Source: Methanomassiliicoccaceae archaeon UBA71 (GTDB lineage: Archaea > Thermoplasmatota > Thermoplasmata > Methanomassiliicoccales > Methanomethylophilaceae). Taken from it: 64,000 nucleotides of DNA. The stretch covers positions 72,367-136,366 of the forward strand of contig DARO01000014.1 of the NCBI GenBank assembly GCA_002504405.1, read 5' to 3'. The notes below the pieces were generated by a model, which saw nothing but the letters and a program-made list of their open reading frames with translations, was not told where the DNA came from and searched no databases. A program made the position numbers and the translations under genes. Below are positions 8,958 through 17,488 of the stretch, piece by piece; positions within the stretch are counted from its first letter, which is position 1, and each line of letters begins with the position of its first letter.

Positions 8958-10134
8958 TGCCCCCGATTACCACATCCGCAGGCTGGGGTCGGAGGACCCC
9001 CGCCTCCCGAAGGAGCTGGATGCGGTCCAGAGGCTGTGGGCCCATGAAGACCCGTTCGACATCGAGGGGACGGACGACACCTTCGCCGAGGCGATGAGGC
9101 AGATAACCGCATGGCACGCCGCCAGATGCCCGTACTACGCCGACTGGCTTAGGAGGAACTCCTTCGAGCCCGGCTCCATACGCACGGTGGACGACATCGG
9201 ACGCATACCGTTCCTCCACGCGAACTTCTACAAGACCCATACCATCAAGTCCGTCGCCGACGAGGACATAGTGATCACCCTGACATCCTCGGGGACGTCC
9301 GGGCAGAAGACTCAGATGTTCTTCGACGAATGGACCATCAACGCATCCGACAAGTCCGCCGATGTGCAGTTCGGATGGTACGGCAGGATCACGGACGAGC
9401 CCACCAACTTCATGATGTACTCGTACGAACCCGCGCCCGGGGTGAACACCGGCACCCTGCGCACCAGGCAGATGATGCGCAGGTACGCGCCGGAGAACGA
9501 CCTGGAGTACGCGCTCAAGTTCAACGGCAGCGGCCACGACTTCGACCTCTTCGGCAGCATCGAGGCCCTGAAGAGGTTCGAGGTCGACGGGAAGCCTGTG
9601 AGGATCCTCGGATTCCCCGCGTTCCTGTACTTCACGCTGGAGAGGATGGAGGAGATGGGGATGCCGCCCCTGAGGCTGAACCCGGATTCGCTGGTCATGA
9701 TGGGCGGCGGATGGAAGGGGTTCGTGGACAAGCAGCTGTCCCCGGCGGAGTTCCGCGACTACATAGAGGAGCGCCTGGGCCTCCCCCACACCTGCTGCCA
9801 CGAGACCTACGGGGCCGTGGAGCACGGGGTCGCCTACACGGACTGCGACGACCATCACCTCCATGTGCCGATCTACAGCCGCGTGGTGATCCGCGACCCA
9901 GTCACCCTGGAGCCGGTCCCAGACGGACAGCCGGGGTTCATGAACGTCATCTCGCCGATGAACACGGGGGTGCCCGTCCCCAGCCTGCTCCTCGGCGACA
10001 TGGGAAGGAAGCATCCGGCAGGGTCGTGCGGATGCGGCAACCCCGCCCCGTGGTTCGAGATCCTGGGAAGGGCGGGCACCAGCAAGAACAGGAGCTGCGC
10101 GATAGCCGCTTCGGAGCTCCTGAGGAGGCGCTGA
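8950..10134 (+). CDS. LuxE-like acyl-protein synthetase
   Basis: A 394-residue member of the LuxE/PaaK adenylate-forming family, close to the usual LuxE length. It has the nucleotide-binding loop TLTSSGTSGQ, a CCHETYGAVEHG segment where the adenylation motif is expected, and a C-terminal SCGCGNPAPWFEILGRAG...NRSCAIA, aligning with the LuxE region that holds its acyl-carrying Cys. LuxE activates a fatty acid as acyl-AMP and passes it through its own Cys thioester to LuxC. The neighbouring LuxC-PaaK fusion, one base downstream, supports that role. Acyl chain identity is unknown. Start overlaps the preceding gene by 8 bases, behind GGGAGG. Confidence 0.85.
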   Translation: MSDAPDYHIRRLGSEDPRLPKELDAVQRLWAHEDPFDIEGTDDTFAEAMRQITAWHAARCPYYADWLRRNSFEPGSIRTVDDIGRIPFLHANFYKTHTIKSVADEDIVITLTSSGTSGQKTQMFFDEWTINASDKSADVQFGWYGRITDEPTNFMMYSYEPAPGVNTGTLRTRQMMRRYAPENDLEYALKFNGSGHDFDLFGSIEALKRFEVDGKPVRILGFPAFLYFTLERMEEMGMPPLRLNPDSLVMMGGGWKGFVDKQLSPAEFRDYIEERLGLPHTCCHETYGAVEHGVAYTDCDDHHLHVPIYSRVVIRDPVTLEPVPDGQPGFMNVISPMNTGVPVPSLLLGDMGRKHPAGSCGCGNPAPWFEILGRAGTSKNRSCAIAASELLRRR

Positions 10135-10135
10135 C

Positions 10136-12586
10136 ATGTCGCACATCTGGAGAGGCAGGAAGGTGGAGTCCCTGGAGGGGCTCCTCGAGAGATTGGATTC
10201 GGAGATAGAGGCGACCCTGGACTCCCCGCTCGACATCAACGAGGTCCTGGACTCATGCGACTCCCTGTCCCGCAGGATACTCGCCGGCAGAACCGATGGC
10301 CTCAGGGAGGCACTGATCAGGGACGGGTCCCCGGACCCGGACTCCGTGCTGCAGGGGCTGGCCGGGAACCTGTCCCGCGAGGCCATGGTCCGCAAGCTCA
10401 TATCAGAGCTGGGGACGGACGACCCGTTCGAGATGAGGAGGGTCGGGGCAAGGAACCAGCACTACGAGGCATGGAGCCCCGTCGGGGTGCTGCTCCACAT
10501 CACGGCCGGGAACTCCCCCATCGTCGCTCCCATGGCTACCGTCGAGGGGCTGCTGACTGGGAACATCAACCTGGTGAAGGTCGCCAGCAACCTGGGCGAT
10601 TTCGCCACCGAGGTCCTTCTGGACCTATGCCGCGTGCCGTCCATAGCAGAGCGCGTGTACCTCCTGAGGGTCAGCTCGTCCGACAAGGCGACCATGGGCG
10701 CCCTCATGTCCAGGGCGGACTGCATAAGCGCCTGGGGAGGCGAGGAGGCCATCGAGGCCATTCGCAGGGAGGCCCCCCGCGGAACACCCGTGGTGGAGTG
10801 GGGGCACAAGATAAGCTTCGCGTACGTGTCCCCCAGCCGCTTCGACGCCGAGACCGCGTGGATGATCGCCCAGAGCGTATGCAGGAACGAGCAGCAGTCC
10901 TGCTCCAGCCCTCAGTGCGTGCTGCTGGACACCGAGTCCAGGGAGGACGTGGACAGGATGGCCTCCCTGCTGGCGGAGGCCCTCGAAAGGGCCAAGTCGG
11001 AGCTGCCCCGCGTCGCGCCCGAACCGGCGGAGGCGGCGGAGGTGACCACGGTCACCCTGCTCCACAGGAGCGACCTGTACTACAACGACGGGGACGTGAT
11101 AGAGGACCCAGACCACACCTACAGGATCCTGGTGAGCTACGGGACCAGATTCATGCCGTCCCCCCTCTTCAGGACCGTCTGGCTGTCCCCACTGCCGCGC
11201 GGGAGGCTCACTTCCGGGCTGAGGGACATGCGCAGGTACCTCCAGACGGCGGGGCTCGCATGCTCCCTGCAGGAGCTGGAGGGGATCTCGTCCGCGCTGT
11301 ACCGCGCGGGCGTCCAGAGGATAACCCCCGTCGACTCCATGAGCGCCAGCTACCCCGGCGAGCCGCATGACGGCGGGTACGCCCTCCCGAGATTCCTGAG
11401 GAGGGTGTCCATGCGCGTGGACGAGCCTATGAACGGCATCGTCTCCATGAGGGAGCTCAGGCGCCCCGACAACACCGCCCCCACCGGACCCATCCAGGGG
11501 AAGAAGGACTACCCTCCCATACCCGACGACGGGGTGCGCGTCCTGACCAAGAGCGGCGGCACGACCGGGGAGCCCGTGTTCTGCGGCTACAGCGAGGGGG
11601 ACTACAGGAGATACATAGTGGAGCCCGGGTTCAAGTCTATGATGGCCCTGGGCCTGGACCCCGAGAACGATGTGGTCGCGGACCTGCTGAAGGCCGGCAG
11701 CCTCTACGGGGGCATGAACTTCTTCATCTCGATATTCGACAGGATGCAGGTCAAGAACCTGAACATAAGCGGCCTGGACGACGTCGAGCAGGTGGCGAGG
11801 TTCATGATCAAGGGTCGCGCCACCGCAGTCCTGGGCGCCCCCAGCTACATCATGAGGGTGTTCAGGGAGAACCACGACGCCCTCAAGGAGTATGGGAGGG
11901 TCAGGAAGATCTTCTACGGGGGCGAGATGTTCTCCTCCGGCCAGGTGAAATGGCTCGAGGAGGAGTTCGGCATCGAGAGCATACAGTCCATTCTCTACGG
12001 GGCAAACGAGACCGGGACCATGGGGTACTGCTGCCAGTGGTGCGACAGGAACGAGTTCCACCTGAACAGCGAGATACAGAAGCTGGAGATCCTCAAGATG
12101 GACAGCGACGAGCCCGTGGACGAGGGCGAGGCCGGGAGGCTGATGTTCACCGGATACCTCAGGGAGGAGGGCCGCACCAGCAGGTACGAGATCGGGGACA
12201 TGGGGGAGTGGATCGCGGGCGACTGCCCGTGCGGCAGGCTCGAGCCCAGGTACAGGCTCCTCGGGAGGTACGGGGACGTCATGCGCATAGGCGGGACGTT
12301 CTTCAACGTCCGCAGGATATCGAAGATCCTCAACGATGTCGCCGGATACTGCGGCAACATGCAGATCATCCTGGAGAACGACGGCCTGAGGGACAGGATG
12401 GTGGTGTGCATCGACTCGGACCTGGACGAGGACGCGGCGCTGGACGCGCTGCTGTCCGAATACGACTCCTTTGCCAAGACCGTCCCGTCCGGCCTGATGG
12501 AGCTGGAGTTCAGGAACGTGGGTACGGACGGCTTCGTGATCAACGCGAACAGCCTGAAGATGACCCCGGTGGTGGACAGGAGATGA
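10136..12586 (+). CDS. LuxC-type acyl reductase fused to PaaK/LuxE-like domain
   Basis: An 816-residue fusion. Residues about 1-420 match LuxC acyl-CoA/acyl-protein reductase: GVLLHITAGNSPIVAPM (cofactor region), WGGEEAIEAI, and the catalytic Cys256 in EQQSCSSPQCV. From about residue 440 a PaaK/LuxE-like adenylation domain begins: TKSGGTTGEPVF loop, YGANETGTMGYCC, GDCPCGRLEPRYRLLGRYGD. With the LuxE-like gene just upstream this gives two adenylation domains and one reductase, enough to turn a free acid into an aldehyde. Whether the second adenylation domain activates another substrate or completes the complex is not visible. Stop overlaps the next start as ATGA. Confidence 0.87.
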   Translation: MSHIWRGRKVESLEGLLERLDSEIEATLDSPLDINEVLDSCDSLSRRILAGRTDGLREALIRDGSPDPDSVLQGLAGNLSREAMVRKLISELGTDDPFEMRRVGARNQHYEAWSPVGVLLHITAGNSPIVAPMATVEGLLTGNINLVKVASNLGDFATEVLLDLCRVPSIAERVYLLRVSSSDKATMGALMSRADCISAWGGEEAIEAIRREAPRGTPVVEWGHKISFAYVSPSRFDAETAWMIAQSVCRNEQQSCSSPQCVLLDTESREDVDRMASLLAEALERAKSELPRVAPEPAEAAEVTTVTLLHRSDLYYNDGDVIEDPDHTYRILVSYGTRFMPSPLFRTVWLSPLPRGRLTSGLRDMRRYLQTAGLACSLQELEGISSALYRAGVQRITPVDSMSASYPGEPHDGGYALPRFLRRVSMRVDEPMNGIVSMRELRRPDNTAPTGPIQGKKDYPPIPDDGVRVLTKSGGTTGEPVFCGYSEGDYRRYIVEPGFKSMMALGLDPENDVVADLLKAGSLYGGMNFFISIFDRMQVKNLNISGLDDVEQVARFMIKGRATAVLGAPSYIMRVFRENHDALKEYGRVRKIFYGGEMFSSGQVKWLEEEFGIESIQSILYGANETGTMGYCCQWCDRNEFHLNSEIQKLEILKMDSDEPVDEGEAGRLMFTGYLREEGRTSRYEIGDMGEWIAGDCPCGRLEPRYRLLGRYGDVMRIGGTFFNVRRISKILNDVAGYCGNMQIILENDGLRDRMVVCIDSDLDEDAALDALLSEYDSFAKTVPSGLMELEFRNVGTDGFVINANSLKMTPVVDRR

Positions 12587-14283
12587 GGAACCCGTACCTG
12601 GTGAACAAGGCGTTCAGGACGTTCGCCGCTTCCACCATCCTTGCGGTCATGGCGACGTCCCTCGGCACGATCGTGAACGGGGTGATCGTGGGCAATATGC
12701 TCGGCGAGCAGGAGCTTTCCGCGGTGAACCTCGTGTCCCCCGTGATCCAGCTCTACAACGCCATCAACGCCCTCATATGTGTGGGAGGCGCGACGTACTG
12801 CGCCCTCCTCGTGGGAAAGGGGAACAACGACGACGTCGGGAAGGTGTTCACGACATCGATGCTCATGATGCTGGCCGTGACCGTCGCCATGATGCTCCTG
12901 GGGCTGTTCTCGCTGGATGGCATGGCGTCGATGCTGTGCTCGAGCGAGGCCCTGATGCCCCTGGTCAGGAGCTACCTGCTGATCACCCTCCTGGGGGCGT
13001 CCGCGTACCTGTTCCTGCCCGGCATCGCCATGTTCATCAGGGTGGACGGTAGCCCCAACGCCGCCACGGTCGCCCTGGCCGTGGCGAACGTTCTCGCGCC
13101 CGTCCTCTGCGTGGGTCTCATAGAGATGGGCTTCGGCATATCCGGGGCGGCGGCATCCATGGTCATCGGGTACCTGACCGGGGTGACCATCCTCGTGGCA
13201 CATCTCATCAGGAACCGCGAATCGTCCCTCCTCCGCCCCTCCGGGGGCGGGATGCGCCATGCCCCCGGGCTTCTTCTCATAGGGTCCCCGGTTGCCCTGG
13301 CGTCCGTGCTCATGATGGTCAAGATGCTGAGCATGAACCACCTCACCCTGGAATACCTGGGCGACGGCGGGATGGTCGTCATGGCGGTGGCCATGAACAT
13401 CCTGATGCTGGCCACCATGGTCATAGGCGGAACGTGCCAGACGATACAGCCGATAGGCGGGACCCTGTACGGGTCGGGGGACCAGGACGGGATATCCTTC
13501 CTCACCAGGATGGTCGCGAAGGTCCTTCTCGTGTCCCTCACCGCGCTGATGGCCCTGGTCATACTCGTGCCCGGGGCGTTCTGCACCCTGTTCAGCCTGG
13601 ACCCGTCCTCCGTCGACGGGGCGGTCACCGCCCTGAGGCTGTTCGCCCCATGCGTTCTGCTCTACGGGCTCAACTACTCGATAATGATAATGTTCCAGGT
13701 GCTCGGCCACAAGGGCCTGTCTATAGCCATCTCCGTGGTCCAGCCCATAACGGTGATGGCGCTGGCATTCGTCCTGACGCCCATGGACGGGGAGCTCCTT
13801 TGGGCGTCGTTCTGGATCGGGGAGCTGATGGTCCTGGCTGCCATCGCGGTCGCATCCGCGGCCATACGCAGGAGGGACGACAGCCTCAGGGGGCTCCTGC
13901 TCAGCAGGGACCCCGAGATACCCACCATGACCCTGTCCGTCAGCGGCGACCTGTCCGACCTGGAGCCCTCCCTGGAGGCGATGTCCGGGTTCCTGGACTC
14001 CAACGGAATACCGAAGGACCGCTCGGACAGGGCGGTGCTGTGTTGCGAGGAGCTGTTGGCGAACGTGTCCCAGCACGGGCTGTCAGGGTCGCCGAAGAGG
14101 AGCATGGACGTTATCGTGAGGGCAGGAGAGGAGCCCAGCGTGCTGATACGCGACGACGGGAAAATGTTCAACCCGATAGAGTACTCGGAAGGCGGCATCG
14201 GCCTTCAGATAGCCAAGGGGATGTGCAGGGAGATGACCTACTCCAGGACCATGGGCCAGAACAACGTGAGGTTCACGTTCTGA
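12583..14283 (+). CDS. MATE-family transporter fused to RsbW-like ATPase domain
   Basis: A 566-residue protein. Residues 1 to about 440 form a twelve-helix MATE-type antiporter (TLGTIVNGVIVGNMLGE-like first helix; TMVIGGTCQTIQPIGG in the second half). The last 125 residues are a GHKL ATPase of the RsbW/SpoIIAB type with an intact N-box ELLANVSQHG (Asn494), G1 IRDDGKMFNP and G2 EGGIGLQIAKG. Such a fusion suggests that a STAS protein docks on, or is phosphorylated by, a transporter domain. I chose the ATG overlapping the upstream stop as ATGA; the frame is open further upstream but only as a shadow of the LuxC gene. Last gene of the cluster. Confidence 0.9.
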   Translation: MRNPYLVNKAFRTFAASTILAVMATSLGTIVNGVIVGNMLGEQELSAVNLVSPVIQLYNAINALICVGGATYCALLVGKGNNDDVGKVFTTSMLMMLAVTVAMMLLGLFSLDGMASMLCSSEALMPLVRSYLLITLLGASAYLFLPGIAMFIRVDGSPNAATVALAVANVLAPVLCVGLIEMGFGISGAAASMVIGYLTGVTILVAHLIRNRESSLLRPSGGGMRHAPGLLLIGSPVALASVLMMVKMLSMNHLTLEYLGDGGMVVMAVAMNILMLATMVIGGTCQTIQPIGGTLYGSGDQDGISFLTRMVAKVLLVSLTALMALVILVPGAFCTLFSLDPSSVDGAVTALRLFAPCVLLYGLNYSIMIMFQVLGHKGLSIAISVVQPITVMALAFVLTPMDGELLWASFWIGELMVLAAIAVASAAIRRRDDSLRGLLLSRDPEIPTMTLSVSGDLSDLEPSLEAMSGFLDSNGIPKDRSDRAVLCCEELLANVSQHGLSGSPKRSMDVIVRAGEEPSVLIRDDGKMFNPIEYSEGGIGLQIAKGMCREMTYSRTMGQNNVRFTF

Positions 14284-14302
14284 GCCCCCTGGAACAGGGG
14301 GC
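14284..14302 (+). terminator. hairpin closing the lux/partner-switch cluster
   Basis: GCCCCCTG and CAGGGGGC form a perfect 8-base-pair stem with a 3-base loop, starting right after the MATE fusion stop codon. No T-run follows, but position favours a transcript end. Confidence 0.6.
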
Positions 14303-14358
14303 AGTATCCATAGCCATACGGACCTCCCTGGGCGCCGAAGGATCCCGGAAGCCAACGT

Positions 14359-14368
14359 TTATTTATAT
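14359..14368 (+). promoter_or_regulatory. TATA element of the hydrolase gene
   Basis: TTATTTATAT lies about 25-33 bases before the TTG start at 14392. This matches the leaderless spacing seen in this genome and supports the TTG as the true start. Confidence 0.6.
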
Positions 14369-14391
14369 CCGACCTATGACAGATAGATAAT

Positions 14392-15174
14392 TTGCCATTT
14401 GCAAACATCAACGGAATTGAGATGCACTACCACGACGAGGGCGAGGGTACCCCCGTCGTCCTCATCACGGGATTCTCCGGGGACACCTCCTTCTTCAAAC
14501 AGATGATACCCGAGCTGTCTTCGAAGTACAGGGTGATCACCTTCGACAACAGGGGGGCCGGACTGACCAAGTATCCCCGGCAGGGCATCAGGAAGCAGGA
14601 TTTCGTCGATGACGTCTTGGCACTGATGGACTACCTCCGCATATTCAAGGCGCACATGCTCGGATGGTCCATGGGAGCGCACATAGCGCAGGAGTTCGCA
14701 CTGCAGCACCCGGACAGGCTCAAATCCCTGACGATCGTCTCCGCGTACCCATACAGGCCGGCCAGGTCCAGCTACTTCATGAACGGGATCGTCGACTGCG
14801 CCCTGCGCGGCGGCGACTCCGAGTACATCAGCATGATGACCAACGCGTTCTGCTTCACGGAGAACTTCTTCTCCGACCTGGAGTCCAGGGGCAAGACGCT
14901 CAGGTCCCTCAAGAACCTGGACGCTCGCGGGCTGAAGGACCAGATGGGCGCCTTGGACGAGTTCGACACCCGCGACAGCGTCGCGGGCATCACCGTCCCG
15001 ACCCTCTCGATCCACGGGCTGAGCGACATCATGGTGGAGCCGAAACTCGGGGACTACATCTCCGACAGGATCAGGGGCTGCAAGGTCCTCAGGATACCGG
15101 ACGTCGGGCACATCATCAGGACGGACCTCTACTTCAAGGAGTTCCTGGAGCACATCAGGGCGAACGATCAGTGA
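14392..15174 (+). CDS. alpha/beta-hydrolase fold protein
   Basis: A 260-residue serine hydrolase. The nucleophile elbow is GWSMGAH (Ser93), the acid is probably the Asp in HGLSDIMV, and the base is the His in PDVGHIIRTD. GFSGDTSFF supplies the oxyanion-hole region. Length and cap pattern fit esterase/lipase or dehalogenase-like hydrolases, with no clear substrate. TTG is taken as the start because PFANINGIEMHYHDEG is the usual first strand of this fold and the TATA element fits. The next genes are an XRE-cupin regulator and an acyl-CoA synthetase, so a role in releasing an acid for CoA activation is a reasonable guess. Confidence 0.85.
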   Translation: MPFANINGIEMHYHDEGEGTPVVLITGFSGDTSFFKQMIPELSSKYRVITFDNRGAGLTKYPRQGIRKQDFVDDVLALMDYLRIFKAHMLGWSMGAHIAQEFALQHPDRLKSLTIVSAYPYRPARSSYFMNGIVDCALRGGDSEYISMMTNAFCFTENFFSDLESRGKTLRSLKNLDARGLKDQMGALDEFDTRDSVAGITVPTLSIHGLSDIMVEPKLGDYISDRIRGCKVLRIPDVGHIIRTDLYFKEFLEHIRANDQ

Positions 15175-15217
15175 TCCCCCGGCAATATCAAACAGAATCA
15201 AAATCGAGGCGATATCA

Positions 15218-15772
15218 ATGACAGACACGAACAAACTCGGGAAGAGGGTGAGGAAGTACAGGGAGGAGCTAGGACTCACCCAGGAGCAGCTCGCGAAGAA
15301 TTCGGGCCTCGATGTCGGTTACATCGCGGACGTGGAGGAGGGCCGCGTCTATCCTCCCGTCGGATCCATCATAAAGCTGTCCCGCGCGCTCGGACAGAGG
15401 GTGGGGACGTTCATGGACGACCAGTTCCAGCCCGACCCCATCGTCGTGAGGAAGAAGGACCGGGAGGAGGAGACGTCCGCCAAGGCGGCCGCCAACCAGT
15501 ACCACTACTTCCCGCTCGGGAAGGGCAAGACGGACAGGCACATGGAGCCCATGTTCATCAGGATCATGCCCGACGAGTCGCACTGCACCTCGTCCCACGA
15601 GGGGGAGGAGTTCATAGTGGTGGTCTCGGGGAAGATCCTCGTCAAGTACGGCAAGGAGGAGACCCTCATCGAGGAGGGCGACAGCGTCTACTTCAACGCC
15701 GTCGTTCCCCATTACATCGGCGCCGTCGACGGGCCAGCGGAGATCTACGCGGTCCTCTACGCCCCGTTCTGA
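15218..15772 (+). CDS. XRE-family regulator with C-terminal cupin
   Basis: A 184-residue regulator. Residues about 6-62 form an XRE helix-turn-helix (LGLTQEQLAKNSGLDVGYIADVEEGR split over two helices). Residues about 110-184 form a small cupin barrel (HEGEEFIVVVSGKILVKYG, EGDSVYFNAVVPHYIGAV). Proteins of this layout usually sense a small metabolite in the cupin and repress nearby genes. It lies 9 bases before an acyl-CoA synthetase gene whose ribosome site overlaps its stop, so the pair is an operon. A second regulator of the same design controls another synthetase near 22 kb. Confidence 0.9.
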   Translation: MTDTNKLGKRVRKYREELGLTQEQLAKNSGLDVGYIADVEEGRVYPPVGSIIKLSRALGQRVGTFMDDQFQPDPIVVRKKDREEETSAKAAANQYHYFPLGKGKTDRHMEPMFIRIMPDESHCTSSHEGEEFIVVVSGKILVKYGKEETLIEEGDSVYFNAVVPHYIGAVDGPAEIYAVLYAPF

Positions 15773-15781
15773 GGTGGTCCC

Positions 15782-17443
15782 ATGGTATGCATACCGAGGA
15801 AGAACATCACCAGCGACGAGCGGCTTGGGGACCTGCTGGACAAATGCATCAGGAACCACCCCGACAACGATGCCATCGTGTACGTGGACAGGGACATCCG
15901 CCTCTCCTGGAGGGAGTGGGGGGTCGAGGTCGACCGCGTTGCGAAGGGGATGATGGCGATGGGCGTCCAGAAGGGCGAGAAGGTCGCCGTCTGGGCAACC
16001 AACGTCCCGGACTGGATCACCATCATGTTCGCCACCGCGAAGATCGGCGCAATCATGCTCACCATCAACACCAACTACAAGAGCGCGGAGCTGGACTACG
16101 TGCTGAAGCAGTCCGACATGGAGAACCTGTACCTCATAGACGGCGTCAGGGACGTGGACTACGTCCAGACCGTGTACGACCTGATCCCCGAGCTGAAGGT
16201 CCAGCCGAGAGACGGCTTCCGCAGCGAGAGGTACCCCCACCTGAGGAGGGTGGTGTACCTGGGCCCGGAGAAGCACCGCGGGATGTACTCCATGAACGAG
16301 GTCAAGTCCCTCGCCTGCCAGATCTCCGACGAGGAGTACCAGGAGAGGAAGGACTCCGTTGATGTCCACGACGTCACCATGATGCAGTACACCTCCGGCA
16401 CCACCGGGTTCCCCAAGGGGGTCATGCTCTCCCACTTCAACATCGCCAACGACGGGTACTGGCTCGGGGCAAACATGAACTACGGCCCCACCGACCGCCT
16501 GTGCATCAACGTGCCGCTGTTCCACTGCTTCGGCTGCGTCCTCGGGGTCATGGCATGCATCAACCACGGGGTCACGATGTGCTTCGTGGAGGTCTTCGAC
16601 CCCGTGAAGGTCATGACCACCATCGAGACCGAGAAGTGCACCGCGGTGTACGGCGTCCCTACGATGTTCATCAGCATCCTGAACCACAAGCTGTTCGACA
16701 AGTTCGACTTCTCATCGCTGAGGACCGGCATCATGGCCGGTTCCCCCTGCCCAGTCAAGGCCATGCAGGAGGTCGTCGACAAGATGAACATGAGGGAGAT
16801 CACCATCGTCTACGGCCTGACGGAGGCGTCCCCCGGGATGACGCAGACGACCTACGACGAGCCCTCCATCGAGAAGAAGTGCTCGTCGGTCGGGAAGAAG
16901 CTGCAGGGGGTGGACACGGTCATCCTGGACCCGGAGACCAACGAGCCCTGCCCCGACGGGGTGGTAGGTGAGTTCTGCTGCAAGGGGTACAACGTCATGA
17001 AGGGCTACTACAAGATGCCCGAGGAGACGGCCAAGATCATCGACTCCAACGGCTACCTGCACTCCGGGGACCTGGGGTACAGGGATTCCGAGGGCTACTT
17101 CTACGTCACCGGCAGGATCAAGGACATGATCATCCGCGGAGGGGAGAACATCTACCCCAAGGAGGTGGAGGACTACCTTTACCACTGCCCCGGCATCAGG
17201 GACGTCCAGGTCGTCGGCGTGAAGAGCGAGAAGTACGGGGAGCAGGTGGGTGCGTTCATCGTCAAGGAGCCCGGAGCGGACCTGATCGAGCAGGACGTCA
17301 TCGACTACTGCAAGAACGGGATCGCCTGGTACAAGACACCCAAGTACATCCACTTCATAGACGAGCTCCCCATGAACGCGGCGGGCAAGATCCTGAAGTA
17401 CGAGCTGAGGGAGCTGGCGACGAAGCTCTGGCCGGATGCCTGA
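15782..17443 (+). CDS. acyl-CoA synthetase (AMP-forming)
   Basis: A 553-residue ANL-family ligase that activates a carboxylic acid with ATP and CoA. It shows the P-loop-like YTSGTTGFPKG, the YGLTEASPGM motif, the hinge YVTGRIKDMIIRGGENIYPKEVE, and the late catalytic Lys in NAAGKILKYELR. The overall pattern is of medium/long-chain fatty-acyl-CoA synthetases; the acid cannot be read from sequence. ATG follows GAGGTGGTCCC overlapping the regulator stop. A 31-base perfect palindrome begins 15 bases after its stop. Confidence 0.92.
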   Translation: MVCIPRKNITSDERLGDLLDKCIRNHPDNDAIVYVDRDIRLSWREWGVEVDRVAKGMMAMGVQKGEKVAVWATNVPDWITIMFATAKIGAIMLTINTNYKSAELDYVLKQSDMENLYLIDGVRDVDYVQTVYDLIPELKVQPRDGFRSERYPHLRRVVYLGPEKHRGMYSMNEVKSLACQISDEEYQERKDSVDVHDVTMMQYTSGTTGFPKGVMLSHFNIANDGYWLGANMNYGPTDRLCINVPLFHCFGCVLGVMACINHGVTMCFVEVFDPVKVMTTIETEKCTAVYGVPTMFISILNHKLFDKFDFSSLRTGIMAGSPCPVKAMQEVVDKMNMREITIVYGLTEASPGMTQTTYDEPSIEKKCSSVGKKLQGVDTVILDPETNEPCPDGVVGEFCCKGYNVMKGYYKMPEETAKIIDSNGYLHSGDLGYRDSEGYFYVTGRIKDMIIRGGENIYPKEVEDYLYHCPGIRDVQVVGVKSEKYGEQVGAFIVKEPGADLIEQDVIDYCKNGIAWYKTPKYIHFIDELPMNAAGKILKYELRELATKLWPDA

Positions 17444-17457
17444 GATTGTGTATCACA

Positions 17458-17488
17458 CTTGATTACTGGCAGACTGCCAGTAATCAAG
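17458..17488. repeat. 31-base perfect palindrome
   Basis: Arms CTTGATTACTGGCAG and CTGCCAGTAATCAAG of 15 bases each around one central A. It lies just after the acyl-CoA synthetase gene. It could end that transcript, but there is no T-run and the 1-base centre is unusual for a hairpin terminator, so a protein-binding site or an element end is as likely. Confidence 0.7.

Noticed and set aside
11995..14076. 693-codon open frame opposite the LuxC and MATE genes
   Set aside because: Antisense shadow crossing two genes, with His/Gly/Arg-rich composition typical of reverse reading.
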